From a virus, in IMG/VR virus record IMGVR_UViG_3300020219_000024, positions 1 to 45,052 of that record: 45,052 nt of DNA; one strand, given 5' to 3'. Below, piece after piece: positions 38,953 through 45,052 of the stretch. The notes beneath the pieces were generated by a model. The model saw only the letters and a program-made list of their open reading frames with translations. It did no database searches and was not told the DNA's origin. The position numbers were made by a program, and so were the translations under genes. Positions within the stretch are counted from its first letter, which is position 1, and every line of letters begins with the position of its first letter.

Positions 38953-40110
38953 ATGCCTGGCTTTACATCTCACGACGATTTCATCCAAGAGGTCACGGTC
39001 AACAGCAAGTTTTGGCGCGCCGACTGGAACAAGAATTTCAATCCAAACACCGCAGCTGTAGCTGGCGAATGGCATCTCAACACGCGCGGAGCAGGCAACC
39101 CGCCAGCCGACACGCTGTTCAATACCGGAGCAAACTTAACGTTCCAGCCCGTGTCAGACACAACAGCGGGAGCCTCTAGCGTGCTGCATGGCGGCAACGT
39201 TTCGCCGGACTACAAATCAATCATCAACGCGAGCGCATTTTCGGCCGCGGCTACGACCATGCCGTGCGTCGCGATGTTGGTGGACTTGGTAGGGTTCTAC
39301 CGCGTGACATCGGTCACCACGACCACTTCGCAGGCGCTCACCAACGCGTTGACCGCGTTCTCCACGTTCACCGCGGACGCCGCGACCGATATCTGCACGC
39401 ACCTGAATATCAATCTATTCCCGTTCACCCGTGTGCGACTTACCACGACGACGACGCTACCCGCCGGCCTCGCGCTCGCCACCGATTACTACGTGATCAA
39501 GGTGACCGACACCACGATCAAGCTCGCGACCAGCTACGCCAACGCCTTGCTTGGCACTGCGATCAACATCACCGACGCTGGCACGGGCGTTCACACGATC
39601 AACACGCTGCTACCCCGCTACACGAGCGGCGCGGGCGTGCAGGCCGTGATGTGGAACACCAACGCGACCGCTCTTGGAGCAGCGACGCCCAGCCTTTCGC
39701 TTCCCAGCTACACCAACGCGGCGCAGACAGGCGGCAGGGCCACTCCGGTCACGCTCCCTATCGGCAAGACGGTCGCGGCTAATGGACTGGTGATCTACTC
39801 CGGCACGGGCTCGGGCAAATACGGTCCGTTTATGCCGCTTGCGGGCGGTGATTCCGGTGTCGCCCAGGCGGACAACGTGCAAATCAGCGTCTCGTACGTG
39901 TCCGGTGAATTCAGTGTTGGGCTCGTGCGCCCGCTGCTCACGCTACCGATGACGACCATCGGCGTCGCTGCCGAGCGCGACCTGATGAACCAGTTGCCGA
40001 GCCTGCCGAGAGTCTATGACGGCGCGGCTCTTTACTGGATGTTTTATTCCGGCGCAGCAACGCCAGCCAACTCGGCGTTCTACGGCCATTGCGACTTCGC
40101 CTGGAGCTGA
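38953..40110 (+). CDS. Tail protein, long paralogue with inserted domain (385 aa)
   Basis: Paralogue of the preceding product, with an extra domain of about 88 residues (nt about 39346-39609) placed between QALTN and LPRYTSGAGVQ. The insert has the pattern VRLTTTTTLPAGLALATDYY ... KLATSYANALLGTAINITDA and GTGVHTI, a small beta domain I have seen in many phage tail and virion proteins. Mosaic evolution is clear: the flanks align with the shorter copy while the insert does not. The end DLMNQLPSLPRVYDGAALYW is conserved with the paralogue. Confidence 0.75.
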   Translation: MPGFTSHDDFIQEVTVNSKFWRADWNKNFNPNTAAVAGEWHLNTRGAGNPPADTLFNTGANLTFQPVSDTTAGASSVLHGGNVSPDYKSIINASAFSAAATTMPCVAMLVDLVGFYRVTSVTTTTSQALTNALTAFSTFTADAATDICTHLNINLFPFTRVRLTTTTTLPAGLALATDYYVIKVTDTTIKLATSYANALLGTAINITDAGTGVHTINTLLPRYTSGAGVQAVMWNTNATALGAATPSLSLPSYTNAAQTGGRATPVTLPIGKTVAANGLVIYSGTGSGKYGPFMPLAGGDSGVAQADNVQISVSYVSGEFSVGLVRPLLTLPMTTIGVAAERDLMNQLPSLPRVYDGAALYWMFYSGAATPANSAFYGHCDFAWS

Positions 40111-40111
40111 G

Positions 40112-41071
40112 ATGCTCCTGGGAAACTACCAAGTCCTGAATCGCTCTCCCGGGCGATTCCTCGGCGGTCCGAGCCTGAGCGGGAGTCGCTCAAACTGGAA
40201 CGGCGGCGGCGCTCAACGAAACATGGCCTGGGGCGAGTCAGCCGAACCGTCACAACTCACGAGCAAGCCGAACGGCACCGAGCCGCCCTACTCGTGGATG
40301 ATCGCTCAGCGCGGCGGAGCCTTGGCCGCGCAGACAACGATGGCGGGAGTGGGCGACGTGACAACCGGCAACCTTGCCCTGGGCCTAGCGTGCTCCGCGT
40401 CGCTTGCCGCGTTCGGTGACATCGCCAGTGCCTCGCTCAGTCTCGTCGTCGCACTCGCCGGCGGCCTGACGGCAAGCGGCACGCTCAACACCCCCAGCCT
40501 ACAGCTGCCTCAGGGGCTCTCAGCGGCTCTCAGCGGCTCCGGGGACCTCGTCTCGACCCTACAGGCTATCGGGCACCTCGTGGCCGCCCTGACGGGCTCA
40601 GGGGCCCTTGCCGCGGAGATGCGCGGGACAGCTGCGCTAGGCGCAGCCATCGCGAGCACGGGCGACCTACTGACGACCGCCAACGTCGCGGATGCGGTCT
40701 GGGACGTCCTGGCGGCCGCACACAACCAGGCCGGCACGATGGGTGAATTGCTCAACAACGGCGCCGCCGGCGGTGGTCCTAGCGCGGCCTCAATCGCTGA
40801 TGCCGTCTGGGACGAGCAAGCATCAGGGCACGTGCAGGCCGGCTCGATGGGTCTGCTTCAGGCGCGCCTTGACGCGGCAGTGTCGTCACTAGTTGGGCAG
40901 GGTCTGACCGGGCCTCAGATCACCATGCTGCAGGAGCTCTACCGCCTGCTCGGTCTCGACCCGACGACGCCCCTCGTCGTCAATCTCAACACCAACCAAC
41001 GCACGGCAGGCGCGGGCATCACGCAGACAATCGTTGACGCGTCCAGCATCACCACCGTTACCCGGATATGA
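40112..41071 (+). CDS. Ala/Gly-rich tail protein with AVWDE repeats (319 aa)
   Basis: The N-terminus MLLGNYQVLNRSPGRFLGG is a pattern I recall from phage fibre-region proteins. The middle 110 residues are a low-complexity Ala/Ser/Leu/Gly stretch (LVVALAGGLTASGTL, LQLPQGLSAALSGSGDLV). Two VADAVWD/IADAVWD repeats follow, each with an AGxMGxLL partner (AAAHNQAGTMGELLN; ASGHVQAGSMGLLQ). The C-terminus is PLVVNLNTNQRTAGAGITQT. A repetitive virion structural protein is likely. Confidence 0.65.
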   Translation: MLLGNYQVLNRSPGRFLGGPSLSGSRSNWNGGGAQRNMAWGESAEPSQLTSKPNGTEPPYSWMIAQRGGALAAQTTMAGVGDVTTGNLALGLACSASLAAFGDIASASLSLVVALAGGLTASGTLNTPSLQLPQGLSAALSGSGDLVSTLQAIGHLVAALTGSGALAAEMRGTAALGAAIASTGDLLTTANVADAVWDVLAAAHNQAGTMGELLNNGAAGGGPSAASIADAVWDEQASGHVQAGSMGLLQARLDAAVSSLVGQGLTGPQITMLQELYRLLGLDPTTPLVVNLNTNQRTAGAGITQTIVDASSITTVTRI

Positions 41072-41247
41072 CGCTCAGCTCCCTTGCTATCGCGCTCGAT
41101 GGGTTCAGTCCGGGACGCACGAGCACACTGCTGGCCATGTTGGGGCTCATTGCGGACAGCATACCGGCCGGCACCCTGACGCACGTTGAGGTCTTGCGGC
41201 TGCTCACCACTATTGCTATCCGAGCGGAGCTAACAAGTGAACTCTGA
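41068..41247 (+). CDS. Small hydrophobic-helical protein (59 aa)
   Basis: The ATG overlaps the previous TGA (ATGA). The product is TLSSLAIALDGFSPGRTSTL then LAMLGLIADSIPAGTLTHVE, a Leu/Ala-rich helical protein with no charged membrane-flanking pattern. The downstream gene's GTG lies 11 bases before its stop. Its tight packing makes it likely coding; function unknown. Confidence 0.65.
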   Translation: MTLSSLAIALDGFSPGRTSTLLAMLGLIADSIPAGTLTHVEVLRLLTTIAIRAELTSEL

Positions 41248-41398
41248 GACCCTTCGCCTGACAGCCCAAATCGCCACATCGTCCGCTCAATTAGGAACGC
41301 TCGCGCTGGTGGACGACATGAGCGCGACCATCACCAAGTCGGACAGCCGACAGGCGCAGATAGCCGTCAAGTTACGCCTTGTAGGCGTGGAGGTTTAA
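41237..41398 (+). CDS. Small protein (53 aa, GTG start)
   Basis: It begins inside the previous gene and ends TAA at 41396-41398, four bases before the next ATG. The sequence is amphipathic (ETLRLTAQIATSSAQLGTLA) with a C-terminal strand (QAQIAVKLRLVGVEV). It resembles small assembly proteins of fibre operons only in size and place. Confidence 0.6.
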   Translation: MNSETLRLTAQIATSSAQLGTLALVDDMSATITKSDSRQAQIAVKLRLVGVEV

Positions 41399-41402
41399 GC
41401 AA

Positions 41403-41714
41403 ATGAAAGCACGCGTTCATAAGGCCAACATCGGCACGGCGATCCAGTTCACCATCGTTGACCAAGACGGCGCAGCTGTCGATCTGACGGGGAACACCAG
41501 TCTACAAATCATCGCCATCGCACCATCAACGGCGCGCAAGGTTTGGACCGCGACAGTCGTCGGGCTTCCAACGTTTGGCGTGATGCAGTTCGTCACGACC
41601 CTAGCGAGCGACATTGACGAGGCCGGCGCCTGGAAGTTACAGCCGCGCGTTGTGATACCGAGCGGCAACTTTTGGGGCGATGTTCTGTCTGTCAAAATCG
41701 AGGACAACATATGA
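41403..41714 (+). CDS. BppU-like N-terminal-domain protein (103 aa)
   Basis: The protein is one beta-sandwich: IGTAIQFTIVDQDGAAVDLT, NTSLQIIAIAPSTARKVWTA, GVMQFVTTLASDIDEAGAWK and LQPRVVIPSGNFWGDVLSVK. The DxxGxxxDLTG pattern and overall length match the N-terminal domain of baseplate upper proteins (BppU) that anchor receptor-binding proteins in siphophages. Here it stands alone. A fibre-anchoring role is plausible. Confidence 0.7.
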   Translation: MKARVHKANIGTAIQFTIVDQDGAAVDLTGNTSLQIIAIAPSTARKVWTATVVGLPTFGVMQFVTTLASDIDEAGAWKLQPRVVIPSGNFWGDVLSVKIEDNI

Positions 41715-41821
41715 TCGCCAACGTGAGAACATTCCGCGACATGGCTCTACTTTACATCGGTCTTGCGATCATCGTGACCGAACTAATCAAGGAAGAAATC
41801 AAATGCCGATGGCACAGCTGA
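41711..41821 (+). CDS. 36-residue single-span membrane peptide
   Basis: The start overlaps the BppU-like stop (ATGA). Residues 11-25 (MALLYIGLAIIVTEL) are hydrophobic enough to span a membrane, followed by a basic/acidic tail (IKEEIKCRWHS). Its end overlaps the next small membrane protein by 19 bases. Together the pair look like a holin/antiholin or two-component holin set; the assignment rests on size, hydrophobicity and place. Confidence 0.65.
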   Translation: MIANVRTFRDMALLYIGLAIIVTELIKEEIKCRWHS

Positions 41822-42000
41822 CAAACCTTATCTTCATTCTCATTGGCGTTGCTCTCGCAGCTATCGCGCGCGTTTGGCTCCCAACGGTGCCTGAGCTCGG
41901 GATGGCCGGCACGTTTCTAATCGGCCTCGGGATCAAGCGCTTTGGTGACGTGACCGTGGCGAGCTTGCCGCTTCCGCCCCCTGGTGGGGAGCAGCGCTAG
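41803..42000 (+). CDS. Putative holin (65 aa, two hydrophobic segments)
   Basis: Hydrophobic stretches LTNLIFILIGVALAAIARVW (residues 6-25) and ELGMAGTFLIGLGI (31-44), then KRFGDVTVASLPLPPPGGEQ, a short charged/Pro tail. This is the common class-II holin layout. It directly precedes the peptidase, lipoprotein and amidase genes, in the usual position for a holin. ATG 41803 is used; a second ATG two codons later could give a dual start (MPMAQ), a feature of some holins that make an antiholin. Confidence 0.72.
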   Translation: MPMAQLTNLIFILIGVALAAIARVWLPTVPELGMAGTFLIGLGIKRFGDVTVASLPLPPPGGEQR

Positions 42001-42001
42001 G

Positions 42002-42766
42002 ATGCTGCCTAACTTGCTGAGCGTGCTCGGTCTTGTCGTTCAGGGCTTGGGTTACATCAAGGATATTTTCGACTCGCGCGATAGGCCGCTTGAGTACGCG
42101 GAGCTAAGCCGCGACCTGCCGTCGCAGGTTCTACCGTCGCACGCTCTCGGGCCGCTGTATCAAGACGGCAACTCATGCGTGGGCGCGAGCGCGGCGCAGG
42201 CCTACCGCATCTGCGAAACCCTCGCGGGTCGCCCGTGCCCCGAACTAAGCGCGGCCTATATTTACTGGGGCGCCAAGTTTCTGGGCAGCGGCAACCCCGA
42301 GCGCGACAACGGGAGTCAGGTGCGCAATGGCATCAAGGCGCTGATCAAATTCGGCGCTCCGCCGGCCAGCGTGTGGCCCATGAGCTACCCGAACATTTTC
42401 AAGCGCCCCACGCTCAAGGCGAGCATGCAGGCTTTCGATATTCGCGGCGTGCGCGGTTACTACCGCATTCCCGCGGGTGACGTTGACGGCATCAGGACTG
42501 CCCTTGCGAGCAAGTGCGCTGTGATCGGAGGCTTCGACATTGACCGAGCGTTCATCGATCCGAAGGGCCCTGAGCTGGCGCCAAACCCACGCGGTCCGTT
42601 CGTTGGCGGCCATGCGTTCGTGCTCGATGGCTATCGAGCAGATGGCTCGTTCTCGGTCCAAAACAGCTGGCGCGGCTGGCGCGGGAATCAGCTTGGGGCT
42701 TCGCGCTGCTTTATCACTGAAGAGTTTGCCGCGGCGGGCCAAGATATCTGGGCGGTGCAAACGTGA
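42002..42766 (+). CDS. Papain-like cysteine peptidase (C1 family)
   Basis: The catalytic set is visible: Gln54 and Cys59 in YQDGNSCVGASAA (equivalent to the QGxCGSC region), His204 in GGHAFVLDGYRADGSF, and Asn221 in VQNSWRGWRG (the NSWGxxWG region). The middle fits the family as well (SAAYIYWGAKFL; GSQVRNGIKALIKFGAP followed by VWP). An N-terminal hydrophobic segment (LLSVLGLVVQGLGYIKDIF) may anchor or export it. It lies between a holin and an amidase, so a role in cell-envelope breakdown or in handling another lysis protein is suggested. The fold is sure; the substrate is unknown. Confidence 0.9.
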   Translation: MLPNLLSVLGLVVQGLGYIKDIFDSRDRPLEYAELSRDLPSQVLPSHALGPLYQDGNSCVGASAAQAYRICETLAGRPCPELSAAYIYWGAKFLGSGNPERDNGSQVRNGIKALIKFGAPPASVWPMSYPNIFKRPTLKASMQAFDIRGVRGYYRIPAGDVDGIRTALASKCAVIGGFDIDRAFIDPKGPELAPNPRGPFVGGHAFVLDGYRADGSFSVQNSWRGWRGNQLGASRCFITEEFAAAGQDIWAVQT

Positions 42767-43020
42767 GGCGCCTTGCCGTCGCTTGCGCCTGTCTGCTCAT
42801 GAGCTGCACGGGCGCTCAAACGAACGAGCCAGCGCCTTACCGCCCGCTTCCAACCGAGACCGAGCGAATCGACAAGAGCCCGGCATGCCTCAAGGCGTGT
42901 GCTCACTTGCGCGAGATGCAATGCGGCTTCGATGAAGTTCACCCGTGCGAGGATTGGCTGTGCGCTGCCGAATTCCAGAATTTTGCGGAGCTGCTAAAGA
43001 TTGAGGCTTGCCCGCTATAA
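42763..43020 (+). CDS. Small Cys-rich lipoprotein
   Basis: RRLAVACACLLMSC at the start is a signal peptide with a lipobox (LMS-C15), predicting a lipid anchor on the outer or inner membrane. The mature part has six Cys in CLKACAHLREMQCGFDE and HPCEDWLCAAEF, likely disulfides in the periplasm. In a Gram-negative lysis cassette an outer-membrane lipoprotein is often the o-spanin, but this Cys-rich form is not a usual spanin and has no visible partner. GTG start with four-base overlap. Confidence 0.8.
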   Translation: MRRLAVACACLLMSCTGAQTNEPAPYRPLPTETERIDKSPACLKACAHLREMQCGFDEVHPCEDWLCAAEFQNFAELLKIEACPL

Positions 43021-43622
43021 TGGACATTCTTCAGCATCGACTAATCCCCACGGATGCCTCGGAGCTCGTGAGTTACCGAGCGGACCTCGACAGCTCTGGC
43101 GCTCTTGAGCATCCGAGCGTTGCGGTAATTCACTTCGCGGTCACGACGTCAGCCGAGGCGACCGAGCAAGTCTTGCGCGCTCGCGAGTACGTCAGCTGCC
43201 ATGTCTGCATTGACAGCAATCGCGTGATTCAAATGGTCCCGTTTGACAAGGTCGCCTTTCACGCCGGACCGTCTCTCTACAAGGGCCGCACGCGCGTCAA
43301 CAGCTTCTCTCTCGGTATCGAGATGGCGAACCCGGGCCCGCTTGTTAAACAGGCCGACGGCTCGTTCAAAACGACCTACGGCGCAAAGTGGGAGGGCGAA
43401 GTCTTCGAGGGCAAACACAAGAACGGTGCTTGCCCGTATCGATTCTGGGCCGCGTTTGAAAACGATGCGCTCGAACGATGCGCGCAAGTCGTTGACTTGT
43501 GGCGCGAGAACTACGGAATCACCGCGGTCGTGGGGCACGATGACGTGAGCCCAGGCCGGAAGATTGACCCAGGGCCAGCCTTTCCGATGGTTTGGCTTCG
43601 CGATGTGACAGGACTGCTATGA
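43020..43622 (+). CDS. N-acetylmuramoyl-L-alanine amidase (endolysin)
   Basis: A zinc amidase that cuts the bond between sugar and peptide in peptidoglycan. SVAVIHFAVTTSAEAT gives ligand His38, VVGHDDVSPGRKIDPG gives His173 and Asp183 with Lys181, the same H...H...K-x-D set as AmpD/amidase_2. SCHVCIDSNRVIQMV and SLGIEMANPG are the other family elements. No cell-wall-binding domain is seen, as is usual for single-domain endolysins of Gram-negative phages. The start ATG overlaps the previous TAA by one base (TAATG). Confidence 0.93.
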   Translation: MDILQHRLIPTDASELVSYRADLDSSGALEHPSVAVIHFAVTTSAEATEQVLRAREYVSCHVCIDSNRVIQMVPFDKVAFHAGPSLYKGRTRVNSFSLGIEMANPGPLVKQADGSFKTTYGAKWEGEVFEGKHKNGACPYRFWAAFENDALERCAQVVDLWRENYGITAVVGHDDVSPGRKIDPGPAFPMVWLRDVTGLL

Positions 43623-43852
43623 GGGAATCAGACATACCAACGGAACCGCACAACGAGGCGCCTGTTGCCAGCGTCACGCTAGACCTGATCTGGTCAAAGC
43701 TGCTCCAAATGGAAACGCAGATCAAATGCGCCGTTGCAAATACTGAGATCACACGCAACCACGTCTTGGAGCTTGGTCGACGTGTGGTGGAGCTTGAGCG
43801 GCGGGATACCGATCATAGCGAGACGTTCAGCAACGGCAACGGGGCTTGCTGA
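43619..43852 (+). CDS. Small coiled-coil protein (77 aa)
   Basis: The ATG overlaps the amidase stop. An acidic N-terminus (RESDIPTEPHNEAPVAS) leads into a heptad helix (LIWSKLLQMETQIKCAVANT; LELGRRVVELERRD). No membrane span is visible. Its order with the next gene suggests a paired lysis or holin-related function, possibly spanin-like, but this is not established. Confidence 0.65.
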   Translation: MRESDIPTEPHNEAPVASVTLDLIWSKLLQMETQIKCAVANTEITRNHVLELGRRVVELERRDTDHSETFSNGNGAC

Positions 43853-44196
43853 TGCAAAGCCCCCCACCCATGCCGCCGCGTTCGCGCACGGGCTTTTCTG
43901 GCGAGATGCGCGCCACTTTGGACCCAAGCCGCGTGCCCGAGGCTGTGGCGAAGCTGTTACAGGAGCGCGGAAACAGCGAGGATTGGAAGGCTAGACACGC
44001 CCAGCGCTTGGCCGTTGCGGAGAACGAGATTGAGGAAATCAAGGACGTCCTGCAGGCAATCGCGCTGAAGCTGGCGACCATTCAGCAGCAGATCGCGATT
44101 GCCGAAACGCGGGTGAATACCACCGTGTCAGTCGTCGGGGTGGTCTGGATCGCTCTCACTTTCGCGGTCGGGGTTTGGGTCGCGCTGCGGCACTAG
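43852..44196 (+). CDS. XhlA-like membrane protein (holin-associated, 114 aa)
   Basis: A central coiled coil (VAENEIEEIKDVLQAIALKL; IQQQIAIAETRVN) is followed by a single C-terminal membrane span (SVVGVVWIALTFAVGVWVAL) and a two-residue tail. This is the XhlA/hemolysin-accessory arrangement known from lysis cassettes, where it supports the holin. Its start overlaps the previous stop (TGATG). The 3' end overlaps the convergent minus-strand gene by 69 bases. Confidence 0.75.
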   Translation: MQSPPPMPPRSRTGFSGEMRATLDPSRVPEAVAKLLQERGNSEDWKARHAQRLAVAENEIEEIKDVLQAIALKLATIQQQIAIAETRVNTTVSVVGVVWIALTFAVGVWVALRH

Positions 44197-44499
44197 CCAA
44201 CCGGAGTGATAGGCAACGTCTCTGGGGAAAGCGAGCCTGCACAGGACGCCAATGCCGAAGTCGCTCGCCTCCTGCTCATGGGCAAGCCGCACGCGGAGAG
44301 CCTCCCTTCCGACTCGCTCAGCGGCGAGACATCGACGCGCGCGGCCGAGGTCTCGCTCCAGCTCGGCGACACGCTCACGCAGTCTGGCGCTCTCGTCCTC
44401 CCGCGCCTGAATATCGGCCCTGAGGTTGGCCTCCGGCATGCGCTTGTCGGCATCCCTGGACATGAGCCGTGAGCCTCGGTTGTACGCTGCCGAGCCCAT
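44128..44499 (-). CDS. Coiled-coil protein starting MGSAAYNRGSR (123 aa)
   Basis: The start ATG overlaps the stop of the 24-residue gene upstream (TGATG). The opening MGSAAYNRGSRLMSRDADK is a motif I have seen in small phage proteins of unknown role. A strong coiled coil covers residues 21-75 (NLRADIQAREDESARLRERV, AELERDLGRARRCLAAERV). The C-terminal 25 residues are acidic and disordered, and lie over the plus-strand XhlA-like gene. Part of the right-end minus operon; function unknown. Confidence 0.7.
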   Translation of the reverse strand: MGSAAYNRGSRLMSRDADKRMPEANLRADIQAREDESARLRERVAELERDLGRARRCLAAERVGREALRVRLAHEQEASDFGIGVLCRLAFPRDVAYHSGWLVPQRDPNPDRESESDPDHPDD

Positions 44500-44573
44500 C
44501 AGGCGCCTTGGGCAAGCGCCGCCTGCGCGAGCAGGTGGGCGGCAACGGTGTTTAGGATCGCTTGTGATGTCAT
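44499..44573 (-). CDS. 24-residue hydrophobic microprotein
   Basis: An ATG with AAAGG nine bases upstream opens MTSQAILNTVAAHLLAQAAL and ends TGA, sharing one base with the next ATG (TGATG). The mildly hydrophobic helix could be a membrane peptide or a regulatory leader. Coupling to both neighbours and the good ribosome site argue that it is translated. Such short frames are normally missed by annotation. Confidence 0.5.
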   Translation of the reverse strand: MTSQAILNTVAAHLLAQAALAQGA

Positions 44574-44586
44574 CTCACTCAACCTT

Positions 44587-44778
44587 TCAGCTCCGCTTCG
44601 GCGGGGCTTTTCGCTTTTTGTAGGCAGTCACCGCAACCAGTTCTCCCGCCTCCACCGCGTCGAGCATGGCCTGCTTGACCCAGGCAGATATCGTCATTTC
44701 TCGAGCGACAGCCAGCTGCTCCGCTCGTTCGCGAAGCTCCGCTGAGAGTCTGATTTCGAGGCGTGCATTCTCGGTCAT
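44587..44778 (-). CDS. Ribbon-helix-helix regulator (63 aa)
   Basis: NARLEIRLSAELRERAEQLA followed by MTISAWVKQAMLDA is the ribbon-helix-helix fold (CopG/Arc-type): the basic strand RLEIRLS reads DNA and two helices form the dimer. The C-terminus is basic (YKKRKAPPKRS). It overlaps the upstream 83-residue gene by four bases. Likely an autoregulator of this minus-strand operon or an antitoxin-type partner of its neighbour, the latter being only a guess. Its last codons lie in the convergent terminator hairpin. Confidence 0.85.
   Translation of the reverse strand: MTENARLEIRLSAELRERAEQLAVAREMTISAWVKQAMLDAVEAGELVAVTAYKKRKAPPKRS
44589..44619 (+). terminator. Rho-independent terminator of the late operon
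   Basis: AGCTCCGC (44589-44596) pairs with GCGGGGCT (44601-44608) around a TTCG loop (44597-44600), one G-T wobble, followed by TTTT and then CGC TTTTT. It is the first canonical plus-strand terminator after the lysis genes. Its DNA is also the 3' end of the convergent ribbon-helix-helix gene. Confidence 0.75.
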
Positions 44779-45026
44779 GACTTAAACTCCGTCCACATTA
44801 GCTCCCCGAGCTCGGGAGTGCTATTCCAAGGCTCGAAGTCACCCTCGGTGCCGAGGTACACCGTGACAAAGCCCCTATTCACGACGTAGTCATGGTAGTA
44901 TTCGAATATGTACTCTTCGTTTTGGGCGTACGACAGGGTCTGGGCCTGACCTCTGTATTTGGGGGGCGTGTGAAAAACCGTCGGGATCTCGGCGTCAATC
45001 ATATCGCGCCATTGCTCGGTGGTCAT
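44775..45026 (-). CDS. Hypothetical protein (83 aa)
   Basis: An aromatic-rich acidic protein (EYIFEYYHDYVVNRGFVTVY, then GDFEPWNSTPELGELMW) with no zinc or membrane motif. ATG start with GAGAAAGTAGAG upstream; its stop overlaps the ribbon-helix-helix ATG, and its start overlaps an upstream stop. It may be a partner of the regulator. I do not recognise the family. Confidence 0.7.
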   Translation of the reverse strand: MTTEQWRDMIDAEIPTVFHTPPKYRGQAQTLSYAQNEEYIFEYYHDYVVNRGFVTVYLGTEGDFEPWNSTPELGELMWTEFKS

Positions 45027-45052
45027 GATTGCTCTACTTTCTCAAACTGCTC
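45023..45052 (-). CDS. C-terminal end of a further minus-strand gene (truncated)
   Basis: On the minus strand the frame EQFEKVEQS ends in a TGA that shares ATGA with the next gene's start, the same coupling used elsewhere here. Only nine codons are inside the window, so identity cannot be judged. Confidence 0.4.
   Translation of the reverse strand, partial: EQFEKVEQS

Noticed and set aside
44206-44472. Plus-strand frame after the lysis genes (88 codons)
   Set aside because: The minus-strand coiled-coil gene here has a coupled start (TGATG), a recognisable MGSAAYNRGSR opening and clean heptads; the plus frame shows none of these.
1-45052. CRISPR array, rRNA, insertion sequence or integrase attachment site
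   Set aside because: No spaced palindromic repeats, transposase or recombinase motif, or complete tRNA/att-like core was seen on either strand.

Overview
The window is the genome interior of a GC-rich, double-stranded DNA tailed phage (or prophage) with a contractile tail, i.e. a myovirus. The strongest anchors are terminase subunits, portal, major capsid, tail sheath and tube, tape measure, a baseplate series in the order of phage Mu (gpN, gpP, gp45, gp46, gp47 and gp48-like), and a lysis cassette with a zinc amidase. A lipobox protein in the lysis cassette and UUCG/GNRA hairpins suit a Gram-negative host with GC-rich DNA, but nothing here names the host. No integrase, transposase, polymerase or repressor is recognisable, so lifestyle is open.

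Layout. 1-3070: a chain of very small, overlapping early-type genes, including a protein that is little more than a sigma-70 region 4.2 helix-turn-helix. 3071-6224: an array of GGCNN pentamers, an SF2 helicase with six exact 39-bp C-terminal repeats, a hairpin-rich non-coding stretch, two unrecognised genes, and a 10-bp direct repeat. 6225-8500: a ParB-like protein, a C5-cytosine DNA methyltransferase and a second SAM methyltransferase, probably a DNA-modification unit. 8497-18594: packaging and head (small and large terminase, portal, probable decoration, scaffold and capsid proteins, then connector and tail-completion proteins with an embedded P-loop protein). 18601-29061: sheath, tube, chaperone, tape measure, hub, spike, wedge and J-like baseplate proteins, interrupted by one antisense zinc-ribbon membrane gene at 23702-24082. 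29065-41714: a large host-recognition region with Asp-box, Ig-like, LamG and beta-helix proteins, two paralogous tail proteins differing by a domain insertion, and several very small genes. 41711-44196: lysis region with small membrane proteins, a papain-like cysteine peptidase, a Cys-rich lipoprotein, an amidase and an XhlA-like protein. 44128-45052: a convergent minus-strand operon of small genes, including a ribbon-helix-helix regulator and a 24-residue microprotein.

Organisation. Most neighbouring genes overlap by 4 bases (ATGA, GTGA, TTGA) or by 1 base (TGATG), so translation is probably coupled across long operons. The few real gaps (3071-3333, 4783-5053, 6018-6224, 12496-12619, 13355-13415, 20584-20698, 37309-37450) nearly all hold inverted or direct repeats. 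They sit beside genes whose products are needed in very different amounts (scaffold, capsid, tube, spike), which suggests RNA-level dosage control.

No single gene set looks like a wholly new named system. The most unusual items are the His-containing helical repeat shared by a head-region protein and a baseplate-region protein, the papain-like peptidase in the lysis module, the antisense zinc-ribbon membrane gene, the three-copy LPSFQLPIPALP protein behind the spike, and the structured RNA-like gaps. All calls come from reading the sequence by eye; no database search was run.
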